A stretch of 64,000 bases of DNA from Argentina anserina (taxonomy: Eukaryota; Streptophyta; Magnoliopsida; Rosales; Rosaceae): assembly GCF_933775445.1 (NCBI RefSeq), contig NC_065873.1, positions 62,001 through 126,000 on the forward strand, in the 5' to 3' direction. The position numbers were made by a program, and so were the translations under genes. Positions 14,601 through 26,989 of the stretch are shown piece by piece; position 1 is the stretch's first letter; every line of letters begins with the position of its first letter. A model generated the notes under the pieces. The model saw only the letters and a list, made by a program, of their open reading frames with translations, was not told the DNA's origin and ran no database searches.

Positions 14601-17600
14601 GCAGAAGTTCATTTGAATTCATTAACACTTTTCAGGTTCCAAATTTGGTACTCCTTCCAAACCTAATTTTAACTCCTTGGCCTGAAGGCTGTACAATCTC
14701 TCTTGTACGATTTCCGTGCTATCCTTTTTTTGTCTCAACCACCATGTAGTTGATTTAGTCCGAATTGTCCTATTTTTATGTATGGCCTCGGGAAAGATTC
14801 TTTGTTTGATGAAATTTGAAAAAGTGCTCTTTGGGTTGGTCAATCATTTTACATTAGGTCTCTTGCATGCTCCACACTTTCTGACTGATCTCTGAATTTG
14901 CCTGTAACTTCCTTATTACTTTCAAAGTATTCATTTGCCATTTGATGATTACTCCAATCACTGTTGGAGCCAAGATTTCTATGGGAAATTGGAAGCCTTT
15001 GAAGTATTTCAATCTGGTGTTACTTTGATAAAATGATATCTCAGAACTGAGTTTACAGGTACATAACCCTAGACTCTTTTAGACACCCTTTAAACTTCCC
15101 ACAACATTAAAGACTCCTAATCCCTATGTTGCATTGGATGCTAAGATATCTGTTAAGCAACCACCTCTCATCGGCTCTCTAAACAAAATAAGACATGAAA
15201 ACAAAAACTACTAAAAGCATCTCCAACAACTTCCCCAGAATTTCTCTTATTATACAGAAGCAAAAAAGCACAATTTTGGATACATTTTATGGTTCAACTC
15301 CAACAGATACCCTATTTTACATTTATCATCAGTCTTCCCTAAATCCTTATCTAGAACTATAAAGAATGTTGTAAATATAGGGAATATTGCTTTTTCTCAT
15401 CACATTCACTATGTTGAGAATAGTGTTTAGAGAATCCGTAAGAGCAAAACAACCAAATTTATCCCTAAAATAGAGAAAGTACAAGATTTAGGGAAGTTGT
15501 TGGAGTTGCTCTAAAAGCTTCTCAACAGATTGCAACTTTGCAAGGAGACTTCATCATTCATCTCTAAAACCTTTTAAAGGTATCAGTAAAAGTATAGAGA
15601 ATGCTATTTTCGCTCTCATCCTCGATTCTTATTTTACGGATAGTGTTTAGGGAATCTGTTGGAGAGAAACAACGAAAATTTTCCCTGAGTAAAGGGAAGC
15701 TACTGGATTTTCTCTAAGGCTTTGGACATCTAATTACTTGGATCACCGTTATTTCGTACAAAGAAATCCGTCTGTTATCTCAGTGATATAAATTTGTAAT
15801 CTACTATTTCAAAATAATTCTTGAGTCTTACTAATAAGGTGGACTATTTATTCTATCCAAAATTTAAACTTTTAACTTTTTTAGTCAAACTGTGTTTTTT
15901 ATATTGATTTGTGTGTGTGTGTGTTTTTATATGTATTGATTTACGTGCGTGTTTTATTTTATTTTCAAAAAGATTCTTTTTAATGAGCCTCTAAATTGTA
16001 AGTTTACACAGGCTACATATCAGCTAAGCACGTTTAGTTATAATGAACTTGCCAAGTCGGAGTTATTAATTTAATAATTTGCCATCAGAGTTTTTTCTAC
16101 TCACTAAAGACTACTCTGTGGTGGGTTCAATTTAATAATTTAATGTTTTCTTCTCTGTTTAGATAGTGAACGTTCCTGAGAAGAATGCAAGGAAGCATCC
16201 ACGGGGTGATAACATACAGGTATGACATTTTGTAGCTTCAAAATTCGTAAATGTTATTAGAAAGTTTGTTCATATCATGTTAATTATTCCATTGGGCATT
16301 CTAGAACCTAGGTTTAGCTAGTTTCATCTAGTTTTCATCATATCTTACAAAATTCCTAATTTGATCAATGTGCATAGTTTGAAATCTTTGCGTTTTGGCC
16401 TAAACGTCATCTGACTAATACACTAAGCTCAGTTCTAGATGCAAAGCTGATCTGGGTGATGTAATGCTTGTGTGAGCTTAGCTGTCCTGTTACTGGCTGT
16501 TTCACCCAAGGCAACTGGTGGAGTATCAGCAAAGGACCCTGGATGCCTTAAGTTAGCAACAGTGACTAGGAGTAATTAAAAATGTGTACAACATTTAGGA
16601 GAGTAAATTATAAACGCAAGTTCTTAAAAAGGGAATTGTGAAGGTGTAGGATCAAGGAATGGTGATGTCTGTTCTTCATTTCATTGCACATATGCTACGA
16701 CCATGGGAGTTTATGTATAATGGCCTGACAGAAACCATCTGGGGTCTGACTACCAGCTGGCAGCTGTATTCTCTTAAGACTAACTAATGATCCACTACAT
16801 CAATTGAGCCCTGAGAGGAAGTACATTCCTTTGTCAAGCGTACGATACTGGTTACCCCGTGGGTTGTCTAGTCAAGGATGCCAAGCAATAGGTCCTGGAG
16901 GCAGAGGGTTCCCGTGGAAAATTAGTCATAGAGATCTTTTTAAGGTTATCTCATTATCAGTTTCCCCGTGTTGATTAAGGTCACTATGAATTTTGTGCTT
17001 CCACGTCAATGTTGCAAATTCAAAATTAGACTTGTCATCGTGCATCTTTTACTCATACTATATCATAAATTCTATCTTTAGCGACTCATCAGAACTAGGT
17101 AAAGTGTTTTACCATGAAAATTGTCAAAACAATATAATCTCCAACTAACTAGTTCACTATTACAGTTTTATGATCCTAAAACTCATGTAATGACGTGCAG
17201 ATAGATACAAAAGATATCCTTTTTATTTGCGGTGGAGCATTTGTAGATCTTGAAAAGACCATTTCAGAGAGGTATGTCCGTATTTTCCTAGGCAAATTCT
17301 TTTTCTTTTTGGCTAAACATATCTAAGAAAACTATATGTATTTCTGACCAGACGACAAGATTCTTCTATTGGGTTTGGTGCTCCTGTCCGTGCCAATATG
17401 AGAGCTGGCGGTGTAACCAATGCAATAGTGACATCATCTTTACTTGAATCGGTATGATTCAGACGTTTCAAAGTCGCTGATGAATACAAATTTTACCTTT
17501 TCTAATTTTCTTTTATGGAACACGAATTTATCAGCTTGATACAAAGTAATATGTTTTTTTCCGTATGGTCTGAAAACTGTATTTCAAATTTCCAGGTTGA

Positions 17601-19512
17601 AAGTGCTGATCTCATTGCATATGGACTCATACCAGAGTTTATTGGACGTTTTGCAATATTAGTTAGTTTATCTGCCTTAACTAAAGACCAACTTGTTGAG
17701 GTAACAACGAAAGCATTTGTATTTGGATTCACTGCCCTGTAGGTGCTTCTGATCCTACATACAATATACTGTACCTGGAAAAGATTGCTTTAGAACTTGT
17801 AACAGAATAATTCCTGTGTTAGATTTTACTTAATTAACCGTCTCAATGCACTGAATGAGCTGGCATCTAATGTCAGCACTGACCTTCTGTATATTCTCCT
17901 TTTTATTTTTTTTTACAGGTACTTACGGAACCCAAAAATGCCCTTGGTAAACAATACAAGAAACTATTTAGCATGAACAATGTGAGCACGTTACATCTGC
18001 TTTTTTTTTTTTGTGTTTTTTGTTTACACATGTTCTGCTACTAGAGTTGAAGCTTATGTATCATGATTGACTAGTGTTAAGACAGGAATCTTATGATTTC
18101 ATTAGAGATATCATTGAGAGGGTGGGGGACAAGCCAGGATGGTGGGATCAAATTGTTTCTATCATTACAATGTTTGCAAACTTAACTAAAGCATCAACTA
18201 TATAATTACTTTCCCCAGGCATGAACATTGAAACCATTTCAGGTGAAGCTGTATTTCACGGACAAAGCACTGAGACTCATGGCAAATAAAGCGATGGCTA
18301 AGAATACTGGCGCCAGGGGATTAAGAGCGATATTGGAAAGTATTCTAACTGAAGCCATGTATGAGGTGTGTAGAATCCACTGCGTATCTGCATGATTTGG
18401 AATGAAAATAATGTACTGTACAGTTTACTAATTATCTTGATGTGCTTTTGTCTCAGATTCCAGATGTTAAAACAGGAGAAGATAGAATAGATGCTGTAGT
18501 TGTTGATGAGAAGTCCGTGGGTGCAGAAAATGCCCCTGGATTTGGAGGGAAGATTATTCGAGGGGATGGTGCGTTGGAAAGATACCTACGAAAAATAAAG
18601 TTGAAAGAATCCGTGGTATGATTCTGCAAGTTATTACAGTTTTCCTGCCTTTTTCTTCTTATTTTGTAGTGTTTACTTTTGTTATGAATATACTGAAACA
18701 AACTAGAAAAAAGAAGCCTCTAGGGCAGCTGGAACTAAAATTGTCAAAATCATAGCCACTTAGAGAATATGAAGGAAGGCCTCTAATCCGAGTGAGATTC
18801 CATTCATCGTGTCATCATCATGGGTTTGGCAATCCTCTGTAAAGATTGCTTCCGGTTGGTATAGTTGAATCACTTGAAATCTTGAATGATATCTTTTCAA
18901 AAGGCACGGGAAAGCCAATAACCTTCTGTAGTCCTCAATAGATCAAGGAATGATGAACTTGCCAATCGTGTCTTCCTGTTTTGGTTATATCCTTTTAGGA
19001 TCCCTCAAATAATTTCAATTACCTCATTGACCTTCACACCTTAAATCACTAGTACCCTGCACTTCTAATTTCCTCACAGGTGCCCATGGACTCACCAATG
19101 TAATCGATCTTGTCTGAACCTTAGTTCTCACCAACGTAAAAGATTCATTAAAATGATGAGCACAAATGATTTATGGCGTACAAGTCAGGTAGGTGAAATG
19201 AAATTACTCTATTTTATTATCTACTTGACAGTTTTTTTTTTAGTCAACAGTACATGCTTTTAGCAAATTATTTGCGGGGCGGTCTGTCTTTTTTCTTTCT
19301 CATGAAAGTGGACGTTCTGTTGAAAATACAATTTCTGGTTGGCATGGACTATTTAGTAAAGAATTTGTGGTTTCTAGAACACTAGAAAAGAGCAGACTAA
19401 AAATGAACAGAAGACATTATATAGAAACATTCTACCTGTGCAGGAGTACGTAGAGCCAGCTGAAGGGGAGTCGGAGGGGGAATCAGAACATTCCAGAGCT
19501 ATGAGCATGTAA
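11654..19512 (+). CDS. CLPX: ATP-dependent Clp protease ATP-binding subunit ClpX, mitochondrial
   Basis: AAA+ unfoldase that feeds substrates to ClpP in the mitochondrial matrix. I trace 15 exons: 11654-12394, 12487-12548, 12744-12841, 13019-13098, 13367-13417, 14000-14074, 14157-14234, 16163-16219, 17201-17271, 17352-17451, 17596-17700, 17919-17981, 18243-18365, 18457-18615, 19444-19512. All introns are GT-AG, and the total of 1932 nt gives 643 aa. The basic N-terminus ([16 protein letters not shown]) looks like a mitochondrial presequence. A C4 zinc-finger-like region has C68, C71, C108 and C111. Walker A GPTGSGKT is at 296-303, the GYVG pore loop at 329-332 and Walker B IVYIDEVD at 357-364. 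The IGF loop that docks on ClpP is at 444-446, so this is a true protease partner. The first ATG in frame was chosen because an upstream TTG-only extension has no ATG. No defect is visible. Intron 7 (1.9 kb) holds MITEs. Confidence 0.95.
12614..12649 (+). repeat. (TTC)n microsatellite in CLPX intron 2
   Basis: About a dozen uninterrupted TTC units lie within the second intron of CLPX. Such tracts are length-polymorphic and make usable markers. No coding role. Confidence 0.9.
15215..15511. mobile_element. PIF/Harbinger-type MITE in CLPX intron 7
   Basis: A 297-bp element with ends AAGCATCTCCAACAACTTCC and, reverse-complemented from the right, GAGCAACTCCAACAACTTCC. TAA flanks both sides (15212-15214 and 15512-15514). 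The GAGCA.CTCCAACA terminus and 3-bp TWA-type duplication are typical of plant Harbinger-derived MITEs. It has no coding capacity and sits harmlessly within an intron. Confidence 0.75.
15520..15718. mobile_element. Second, decayed copy of the same MITE family
   Basis: Immediately after the first MITE, the phrases GTATAGAGAATGCTATTTTC, GGATAGTGTTTAGGGAATCT and GGGAAGCTACTGGATTTTCTC recapitulate the right half of the 15215-15511 element in the same order. The left terminus is not recognisable. It looks like a truncated or nested copy. Confidence 0.5.
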
Positions 19513-20674
19513 CATTTATACCATCATAGTTTTGTTTTTTGGAAAGATTATCAGGGTTATAATGTGATAAATTTCTTTCTGACTATTTGTAAAATTAACA
19601 TTCATAATCTGTTGTAAATACCCTATTATAGAAGAAGCTATCAAATTACTGTAACCAGAAAAAGGATGCGAAAAAATGTAGCATGGCTGATTTATTTAAA
19701 ACACTACGAATTTCGTTCTTAACGAATTTCCTCCATTGTAGACCTTAAAAATATTGTTTTCTCCATTATCGCTGCCCCTGTTTTAGGGTGAGTTGGGAAA
19801 GAGTCAATAGCTCTAAGACTAATAGTACCATCATGTTCTGTCACTGGAAGAGTCTGCATTGAACCATGAGCATCACTAACCATCTTTGTCTATGTCATGT
19901 GTCCACATATCAACCGTTCATTTGATCAGTCAATTTAGATGCTATTTCAGTGTTCCAATGATGTCCTTTACCAAACTCCGTCTTCTCTGATGATCTGCCA
20001 CCCACAGCTCGCCATATCAGTCTCATTCACTTCGCTTCTTCATCATCAATCCCTTTATGCTCATAGATTGTACATGCTTTGAGGTTTGACGGTAACATAT
20101 CGAAATGAAGCTAGACGGTTATGACCAAATTCTGCAATATCCGGCGTATCCGACGAGACTCAACGACTCAAACCCACAGTGGTGTTCCTTTTGAGTTTCT
20201 ATTCATCAAGAGTCCTATATTAATCGAGTTTAGCAAAATAGACAAATCTGGGTTCACACCTTTTCGGCTCGATGAATGATTCTTCTCCAGCAACCCTTGC
20301 TCGACCTTCGACGGCCATGGTGACTGATATTGTCACATTAGAGTTTGAAATCTATTGCACAAGTTGGGAACGGAGATGGATTGACAACCAAGGTATCCCA
20401 TAATTGAAGTAAGGGTATAGTTGGAGTTTTACTCATTCTAACAGCGATGGTTAATGGTGGCGCTGGTTCAATCCAGCCGAACCCCCTATATGAGTATATG
20501 GTGATTATTTATCTTGCGAAAGCAGTGAGTCTGTAAATCTACTATACATAAATCTACTAACTAAACCTCCAATTCATCTTTACCACTAATGGTATCTTTA
20601 GTTTTCATAATTTTGAGGGGGTATTCATGGGCGACATTTTAGTTCTTGAGTTTACCCAAAAAAAAAAAAACATT
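19513..20674. other. CLPX 3' flank and intergenic
   Basis: The first 200 bp contain AT-rich polyadenylation-like sequence after the CLPX stop. The remainder has no open frame of note and no recognised repeat up to the LINE target site at 20675. Confidence 0.5.
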
Positions 20675-20690
20675 GAACGATCAAAGTAGT

Positions 20691-23600
20691 TGTAACGCCC
20701 CAAACTGCACCTCACTAGCTTAAGTACGTCACAGTGCTGCAAGTCTATAAAACATAAACCGAAAACCTGATTTACATTTTAAAAAACGCAAGGCATTTTG
20801 TGAATAATTTTTAGTAAACACAACATAAGCTTTAAATAAATTTTGAGGTGAAATATGTTTATCACAGAAATTTACATATCCGTCTATAACTTGATACAAT
20901 TAACAAAATGAAGTTAACAAACTTGATGGAAATAAATATACAGAGCTAAAGAAACTAGCTCTAACAAAGTTCTAGAATTCAATATCCAACTATGGAATCT
21001 GAAAAGAAAATCGAAAGACAGTTTACCAAATTTGAACAACACACCCAACTTCATCCATTGCTTTCCTGTACCAGTACACAGTACTTGCACATACACTGGT
21101 GTATGATTTCTCGATAAGATTTGAAAACAATTAAACAGTTGGGATCCCAATAAAACATCTATAAACCAAATCATAAAAATGAATGATAAACTTTAAAACA
21201 ACTTGACTTGAGAATCGGTGCACATTCTCAATACGGCGCGCCAAAACCAAATAGTATCTGATGGCCGGTCCTATAGACCAACTACACGACCTTACCTCAA
21301 ATATACTATAACAGGTAAGCGTAGCAAGAGCGTTCGCTACCACACCAAGCTACACAACGTTTCGAGTTCGTCCTTAAGATCGGAACCCGCACGACTAGTG
21401 TAACTAAAATCCTCCGGAGGTTAAGGGGATCAAACCCAAGGAAATCAGTGTCACCCTTCGCTCTCAAGCCATCACATCTCCTGTGGTTAGGTTAAATACA
21501 AATGTATTAAAACAACCGAACCACACATGCACCATTTTGCGAGTCACGAACTTTCCATTTCCATTCCTCGGGTAACTGGAGTCCCTAGAGTCCGACAGAT
21601 AGTCATTAATATAATATCTACATATTTATGCAATCACTACGAAATAAATCATCTAATCGACATTTCTTTACGTTGACCACATACTTGACATTGTCAATAT
21701 GACAACCAATCTAGATATCTCAATCAAATGCACGATTAGTTCCGATTACGGAATACTAATCAAAATGCAAGACCAACATGCATATATTTTCAATTTCCGT
21801 CGCATAGTAATTTTACACGATCCATAAATTTACTATGCACACCCATAAATTAATTATGAGCACCTAATCCATTTAATCTCCACCACCGCACAGCCAACCA
21901 AGCAAAATAAGCAAAAGAGTACCATATCAGATCCTTGGTCATGGTCTCCTATAACAATCAACTCAATTTCCCAGTTAAAGAACCTATTCACACTTACACA
22001 TCATATGCTTGTGTGGATAGCTGCTGAGAGCATTCCTTTAGGATACCTTTCGGCTTCAGTAAAAACTCTTTTTGAAGAAGATTTGGCTCCGCATGTTTTA
22101 TTCGATACGGGTAGGCGAAGTGACGGTGAAATTTTTGGTAGCCGTAACAACTTCTTGGCTAGACCGAGTTTGTAAACATCAATCCCTGGAACTAGAGCTG
22201 CTGGTGGAGGGGGTAGGGGAAGTATCAACCAAGCCTTTACTTTATTATTATGTTTTTTTTTGCTACCTAGCCTTTCTTATTCCCATCGCTAGCTTAACTT
22301 AAACTGAGGATATCCAGAATCTGGATTGGTTGGGTTGGCTACACTAGTAGTTTTGGACACTAAGCACTTCGTAAAGGAGTGTTTAGTTACGGATGATACA
22401 GAGCAGTTACTGACACTGTTAAAAAGACATATATAGTAGAATCATAAACATGAAGAAATAAAGAAACAATTGCAATTGCTGGAAATACTAAGCCCACTTA
22501 AGGCACAAAAATGGAGGGAAATCTGTTGAGAGTTATCATTGAGTGGGTACCTCGATTTAATATTTGTACTTGTTATTTTTATTTATTGTTTTTAGATTTT
22601 TATTTTAACCTTATATTGTTATAAAGATATTTGATAATTCATATATAATATAATAATTCTATTTATACACTGTACTAGCTTGACAATTTAACAAAACTCA
22701 CTCACGGAGCTCCAATTACTATCAGAGAACATACAAAATATAACTAATGGTCCATCTTGTCTATTTCACTCTTTCAGTTTATGCACATATGCACATAGCC
22801 AAATCTGTAACTAAGTACATAAAACTAAGAGCTTCACAAAATACTAACGTATTCCACAAACTCCTAATCAACTCCATACCAATCAGCTGGACAAAACAAT
22901 GATCAAAGACTTTCCAATTTCCCATTCAGTTACAGTAAAATAGGAAATCACAGCCGCATAGTCTCATAGCAAACTACATCATACCACCATCATAATTCCC
23001 AGACTATAAGGACATCAATCACCCATAATCAATTGAATTTCACAGTAACCAGACCTTGAATTCCAAGCTGCAACTTACCCTTAAATCCAAATTAGCACGA
23101 AGCTTCATTGACGAACCCAGTAGAGTAGAAATCCTCTCTTGGCTGCTTCTGTTTCAGCAGCTCTGCAGTTCAGCTTCTAATTCATTCGAGCTCAGCTACC
23201 GACGCAAGAAAAGAGGGAGAAATTCACCGGAAACCCAAGAGGATCGCCAAGCCATGCCAAATCCGAGCAAACCAAGAGAGAGGAAGAATCGATCAAAACT
23301 TAATCGAATTGAAGAACTAGAGTAACAGAGGGAAGGAGCACGGAGAAGAGAAGAAAAACGTTACCATGAGGAACCTAATCGGCGGCGGAGAAGCCATGAA
23401 AGGCTGTGAAGTCGCCGGAAAGAAACCCAGAAATCTCACCCTTCTCTTCTTTGATTCTCCCTCCACGGCTGGAGCTAGGATGAGCCGCTGCCATAGGAAG
23501 AAGCACGACATCGAGATGATCAAAACCAGACTGGTGCGCCGATCGGAGACGGTCGTACGGCGGCGGAATCGACGACGGAGTCGCACGGGTCGGGGAGGAG

Positions 23601-23992
23601 CAGAGGAACTAGTCTGTGAGCTCAATTGGGAACCAAACAATTTGTTCTGATCCTTTCCTTTCCGATACATATACATATTACTCACCTGCTTACAATCTAA
23701 TGGGTGGGATTGATCCTTGAAATAGACGGCCCAGATTACCTAAATGGTAATACAAGGATTCCAAATAAATTCTTTAAATTTTCAATCTTCGGAAATTCAT
23801 ATAAATAGTTCGTGAATCCGAATAAATTATAGAAAACTCTCACGTACTAATCGTGACGTGTACTATAACACCAAGCTATTAAATCAATAATTTCAGCTTG
23901 TAGAAACTTCTGTAAAATATTATTAAATATTTACTTATTTAATCACCGAGATCGTAAAATAATTTAACTCGTCAATATTTCTGGGGCTTACA
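20691..23992. mobile_element. TG...CA LTR-like element (candidate solo LTR), 3.3 kb
   Basis: The ends are TGTAACGCCCCAAA on the left and CTGGGGCTTACA on the right, an imperfect inverted pair starting TG and ending CA. The 5-bp GTAGT flanks both sides (20686-20690 and 23993-23997). A TG...CA terminus with a 5-bp duplication is the hallmark of LTR retrotransposons. With no internal gag-pol, no primer site and no second LTR, a solo LTR is the simplest reading. The TGTAACRCCCC start is common among long LTRs of plant Ty3/gypsy elements. The segment 22000-22300 and a GC-richer stretch at 23340-23600 have open frames but no domains I recognise. Orientation is undecided. Confidence 0.7.
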
Positions 23993-24092
23993 GTAGTATT
24001 ACAGAAAAAAAAAAGCAACAACGCCGTTCTCTCCCTAGGGTTTCTCTAGGGTTGAAAATCGCTTTTTGTTCAGCACAATTCTCAGTCGCATC

Positions 24093-25466
24093 ATGTTGGA
24101 TGGTATTTCCTCTCAATTTGCTGCAACCTTGGCCATCAAGGAGAAGGGTAAGGTGGTGTTTGCTGGGGCGGCCGGTGACACTGCAATTTCGCGTCAACCC
24201 TTCGTTGTAGGACACTTGGTGGGGATGAAGAAGCCATCACTCCCTAAGGCGGTGATAAGAGCTCTCACATTGGTATGGGGGTATAAGAATCGACTGCATA
24301 TGAGAGCTCAAGGGGATCGTTACATCTTGAAGTTTACATGCGAGGAACGCGATTATGTGATCTCGGAGGGACCATGGTTTTACAACAAAGCTTTGTTCAT
24401 CATGGCAAAGTATGATGGGCTCACAAATCCAGTGATATTTCCTATTCTTGGATTTCCGTTCATTGTGGATATCATGGGGTTACCGCCGGCTTTGATGACG
24501 GCAGGGGCAGTGACGCTGGTGGGTGAAACGCTAGGAGAGTTGGAGGAGATCAAAGAGAATGAGATCAAGAGGGGTGCTAGGGCTCGGGTGTGGGTGTTTC
24601 ACCGGCTGTCGGAGCCTATCTGGCAAGCCTTCCCGCCAATGAGATTTGAATTTGGGACGGCTAGGATTCCGGCAATGCTCACCTTTAGGTATGAGCATAC
24701 ATTAGGCTTTTGTTGGACCTGTGGGTTGATGGAGCATGTCGGGAAGTGCCCAGGGCCGTCAGATGTGTTTGAGGCTCGCGTAGTTGGTGTTCACTGGGTC
24801 ATCGTCATCTAGACGGTGATGGCGCCGTTTAGCAACCCTAAGCCTAACTTTGGATTAGAGTTTGGGTTGAGGGTGAGTTTGGGCTCATCTGGAGCTTCTT
24901 CTTTGTCGGGATCTATAGCGGTGGTGATGTAGTTTACCTTTTCTATGCCTGGCTTCATGGCAGCCAAACTGGCAACACAATTTGAGATGGTAACTGTTGT
25001 AATGCCATCTACTCCTCCTCTGTCGCCTTCGACTGCTATTATGGAGGTTCCTGCCGCTTCTTGCATTCTGGTTGGTACTAAGCGTGCGGTGGGGATGGAA
25101 GTGGTTAAGAGGCATAGGTCGTCAGTGGTTTGGGTGGTGCCAGAATCAGATTTGGTGTTGTTGTTTCCGGCAGAGCTGAGCCTATTGCATCAAGATGGGT
25201 TGCTTGTTATCTCCCCATGCAAGATGCGCAAGCCATGCCGCCCAAAGGGCTCGACTAATAAGCCCAAGGTAGGAGGTCCAATGAAGAATGGGCTGTATAG
25301 AGCCTTAAATATGCGAGTCCTGAAAAAGAAGTATAGGTCTAGTCCAGATGGGTCAGTGAATAAGCTAGATGTGGATGTGGGTCTGCTTGTTGATGAGGTT
25401 GTTGTTGAGCATGCCTCCGAGCCGGTGGGGGCGGAGGAATTGTTTCTGATGAGCCCGAGGTGGTGA
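24093..25466 (+). pseudogene. LINE ORF1-like protein, DUF4283 plus zinc knuckle, disrupted
   Basis: From ATG 24093 the protein runs 239 residues. A DUF4283-like nucleic-acid-binding fold shows VWGYKNRLHMRAQGDRYILK and EGPWFYNKALFIMAKYDG. A CX2CX4HX4C knuckle follows (FCWTCGLMEHVGKC, ending near 24750). A stop occurs at 24810-24812. A compositionally matching continuation lies at 24945-25466 in another frame and contains CRPKGSTNKPK, similar to an AT-hook. In plant L1 LINEs, ORF1 proteins of this type bind element RNA. The break between the parts suggests a frameshift, so the product is probably dead or shortened. No ORF2 follows before the tail. Confidence 0.7.
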
Positions 25467-25761
25467 TAGAGGATGTGGTTTTTGATGAGGAAACCCAGGA
25501 TGGGGTGGCTCCTCTGGTTTGATTGGTTTCTCCGTTTCTTTGATAAGTTAGCTACAACTAACAGTTCTCGGTTATTTATGGGCCTATTCTCAGAGATTCA
25601 ACATAGAGATGGTTAGAATTCTAGTATAGAGTTTTGATTGTTCTGCACATTTTAAATTTTATCGTAGTCCGCGAGGGCGGAATGTATTCATATTGTTTCG
25701 TACATTTTTTGATATTAAGATATGACCTTGCGTCGATTATAAAAAAAATAGAACGATCAAA

Positions 25762-26205
25762 TAATAGCTCAACTATCTTGTCTTTATCCACTTGGTTTGT
25801 TGTGTGTGCTGATGCTCATAAGATTTGGGATAATATTGTGAACCACATGGGGAACAATGTGTATTTTGGAATGGTATTTGTGTTGCCATGCTCCATCTAT
25901 GAAAGATTAGAAACCACAATTAAAAAAGCCATTTTTATTAAAATGGCTATTTCAAGATGAAAATGTTAATTAAATACCCTAGTTTTACATTTGATAAAAA
26001 TGGTTCTAATTAAAGGGTGTGAATGATAAAAATGTATATCTTCATTTACAAAATGATAAAAAAGACAGTTTTCTTTTTTCACTTTGAATTTTATACCATT
26101 TCCTTTTTTTATACCTTTTTTCACCCCTAACTAATTTGATTTTCTCCTTCTTTCTCTCTTCCTCTCTCCATCTTGATCGAAACTCTCTATCTCTCTCCAG
26201 ATCGA

Positions 26206-26210
<5 letters not shown>
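25762..26210. other. Intergenic, no gene seen
   Basis: AT-rich flank of the LINE insertion. A weak open frame through 25800-25960 has no recognisable domain. Confidence 0.45.

Positions 26211-26269
<59 letters not shown>
26211..26269 (+). repeat. (CT)n microsatellite
   Basis: An almost pure CT tract of about 59 bp, preceded by a CT-rich region from 26140. Peptides read through it (poly Leu-Ser) are artefacts of the repeat. Confidence 0.95.
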
Positions 26270-26273
<4 letters not shown>

Positions 26274-26989
26274 CACCACATCTCTATCATCACCTACAAA
26301 GATCTTGATGACATAGTCGAGGAGTTTGGCCACACCTCGATGTCATCGTCGTTAGAGCCGTCGTCAAGGCTTCGTGAAATCCTCTTCTTGAGCAAACCAT
26401 GTCGGAGACAACGATGTCCACAAGGCTGAGTTGTGGTTCGTCGATGTGCTCGACTAATCGGGTCTCCAAGATCCTCTCCTTCATATTCGATCACCTCCAT
26501 AAAGTTTTTTGACTTTTCTCTCTCCCTCGCTCTCATTGCTTAATTAACCTTGTAGTCATCTTTGTTTTTGGTCCGGTTTTGCAAGAAGTGAAGCTTCTTT
26601 GGCTTGATGCATAGTTTATTTACCTTAAATAGTTAAATTTGATTTTTTTAGTTATGAATTTTGAATAGATATATATGATGCTATGATTGTTGCGATCCAA
26701 CCATAGCTCATTTACTACTGGCCTTACTCAATTGTTGTTGCTCAATTTTAATGTAAAGAAGTAATGCATATAAGATGTTTGATAAAAGTCTTCAATGAGG
26801 TTGTGGTCATGTAAAACCTCTATTGTTTTGGTATGTTATTAGTGTCAGTAGTGTTGTAATATGAGCATGAGAGGCTTGTCTCTTATTACCTAGTTGATTC
26901 TAATGTTTACCTAGTTAGTTAATCTTTGTGTTTTTATGAGCTTGGTTTGTATTTTGTTTATGTGACCGGGCATGTATTGTCTACATCTG
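26270..26989. other. Intergenic flank of the GTAACT array
   Basis: No gene seen. The 12-mer ATTGTTGCGATC lies near 26687-26700 and recurs near 29836-29850 at the far side of the GTAACT region. GTAACT-like words begin to appear after about 26930. Confidence 0.4.

Larger units (their letters stand above)
20686..25750 (+). mobile_element. Short LINE-type retroposon with ORF1 only, split by an LTR-like insertion
   Basis: GAACGATCAAA occurs at 20675-20685 and again at 25751-25761, right after a terminal A-rich tail (ATTATAAAAAAAATA). This is an 11-bp target duplication bracketing a retroposon. Its own sequence is 20686-20690 plus about 23993-25750, roughly 1.76 kb. It starts with a leader containing CTCCCTAGGGTTTC, carries a DUF4283/zinc-knuckle ORF1-like gene and ends with an untranslated tail. 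No endonuclease or reverse transcriptase is present, although both termini are. It therefore looks like a non-autonomous LINE derivative moved in trans. A 3.3 kb TG...CA element inserted just five bases from its 5' end. Confidence 0.72.

Noticed and set aside
26136..26429. Open frame through the CT microsatellite
   Set aside because: Composed mostly of Leu-Ser repeats from (CT)n. No domain and no gene context.
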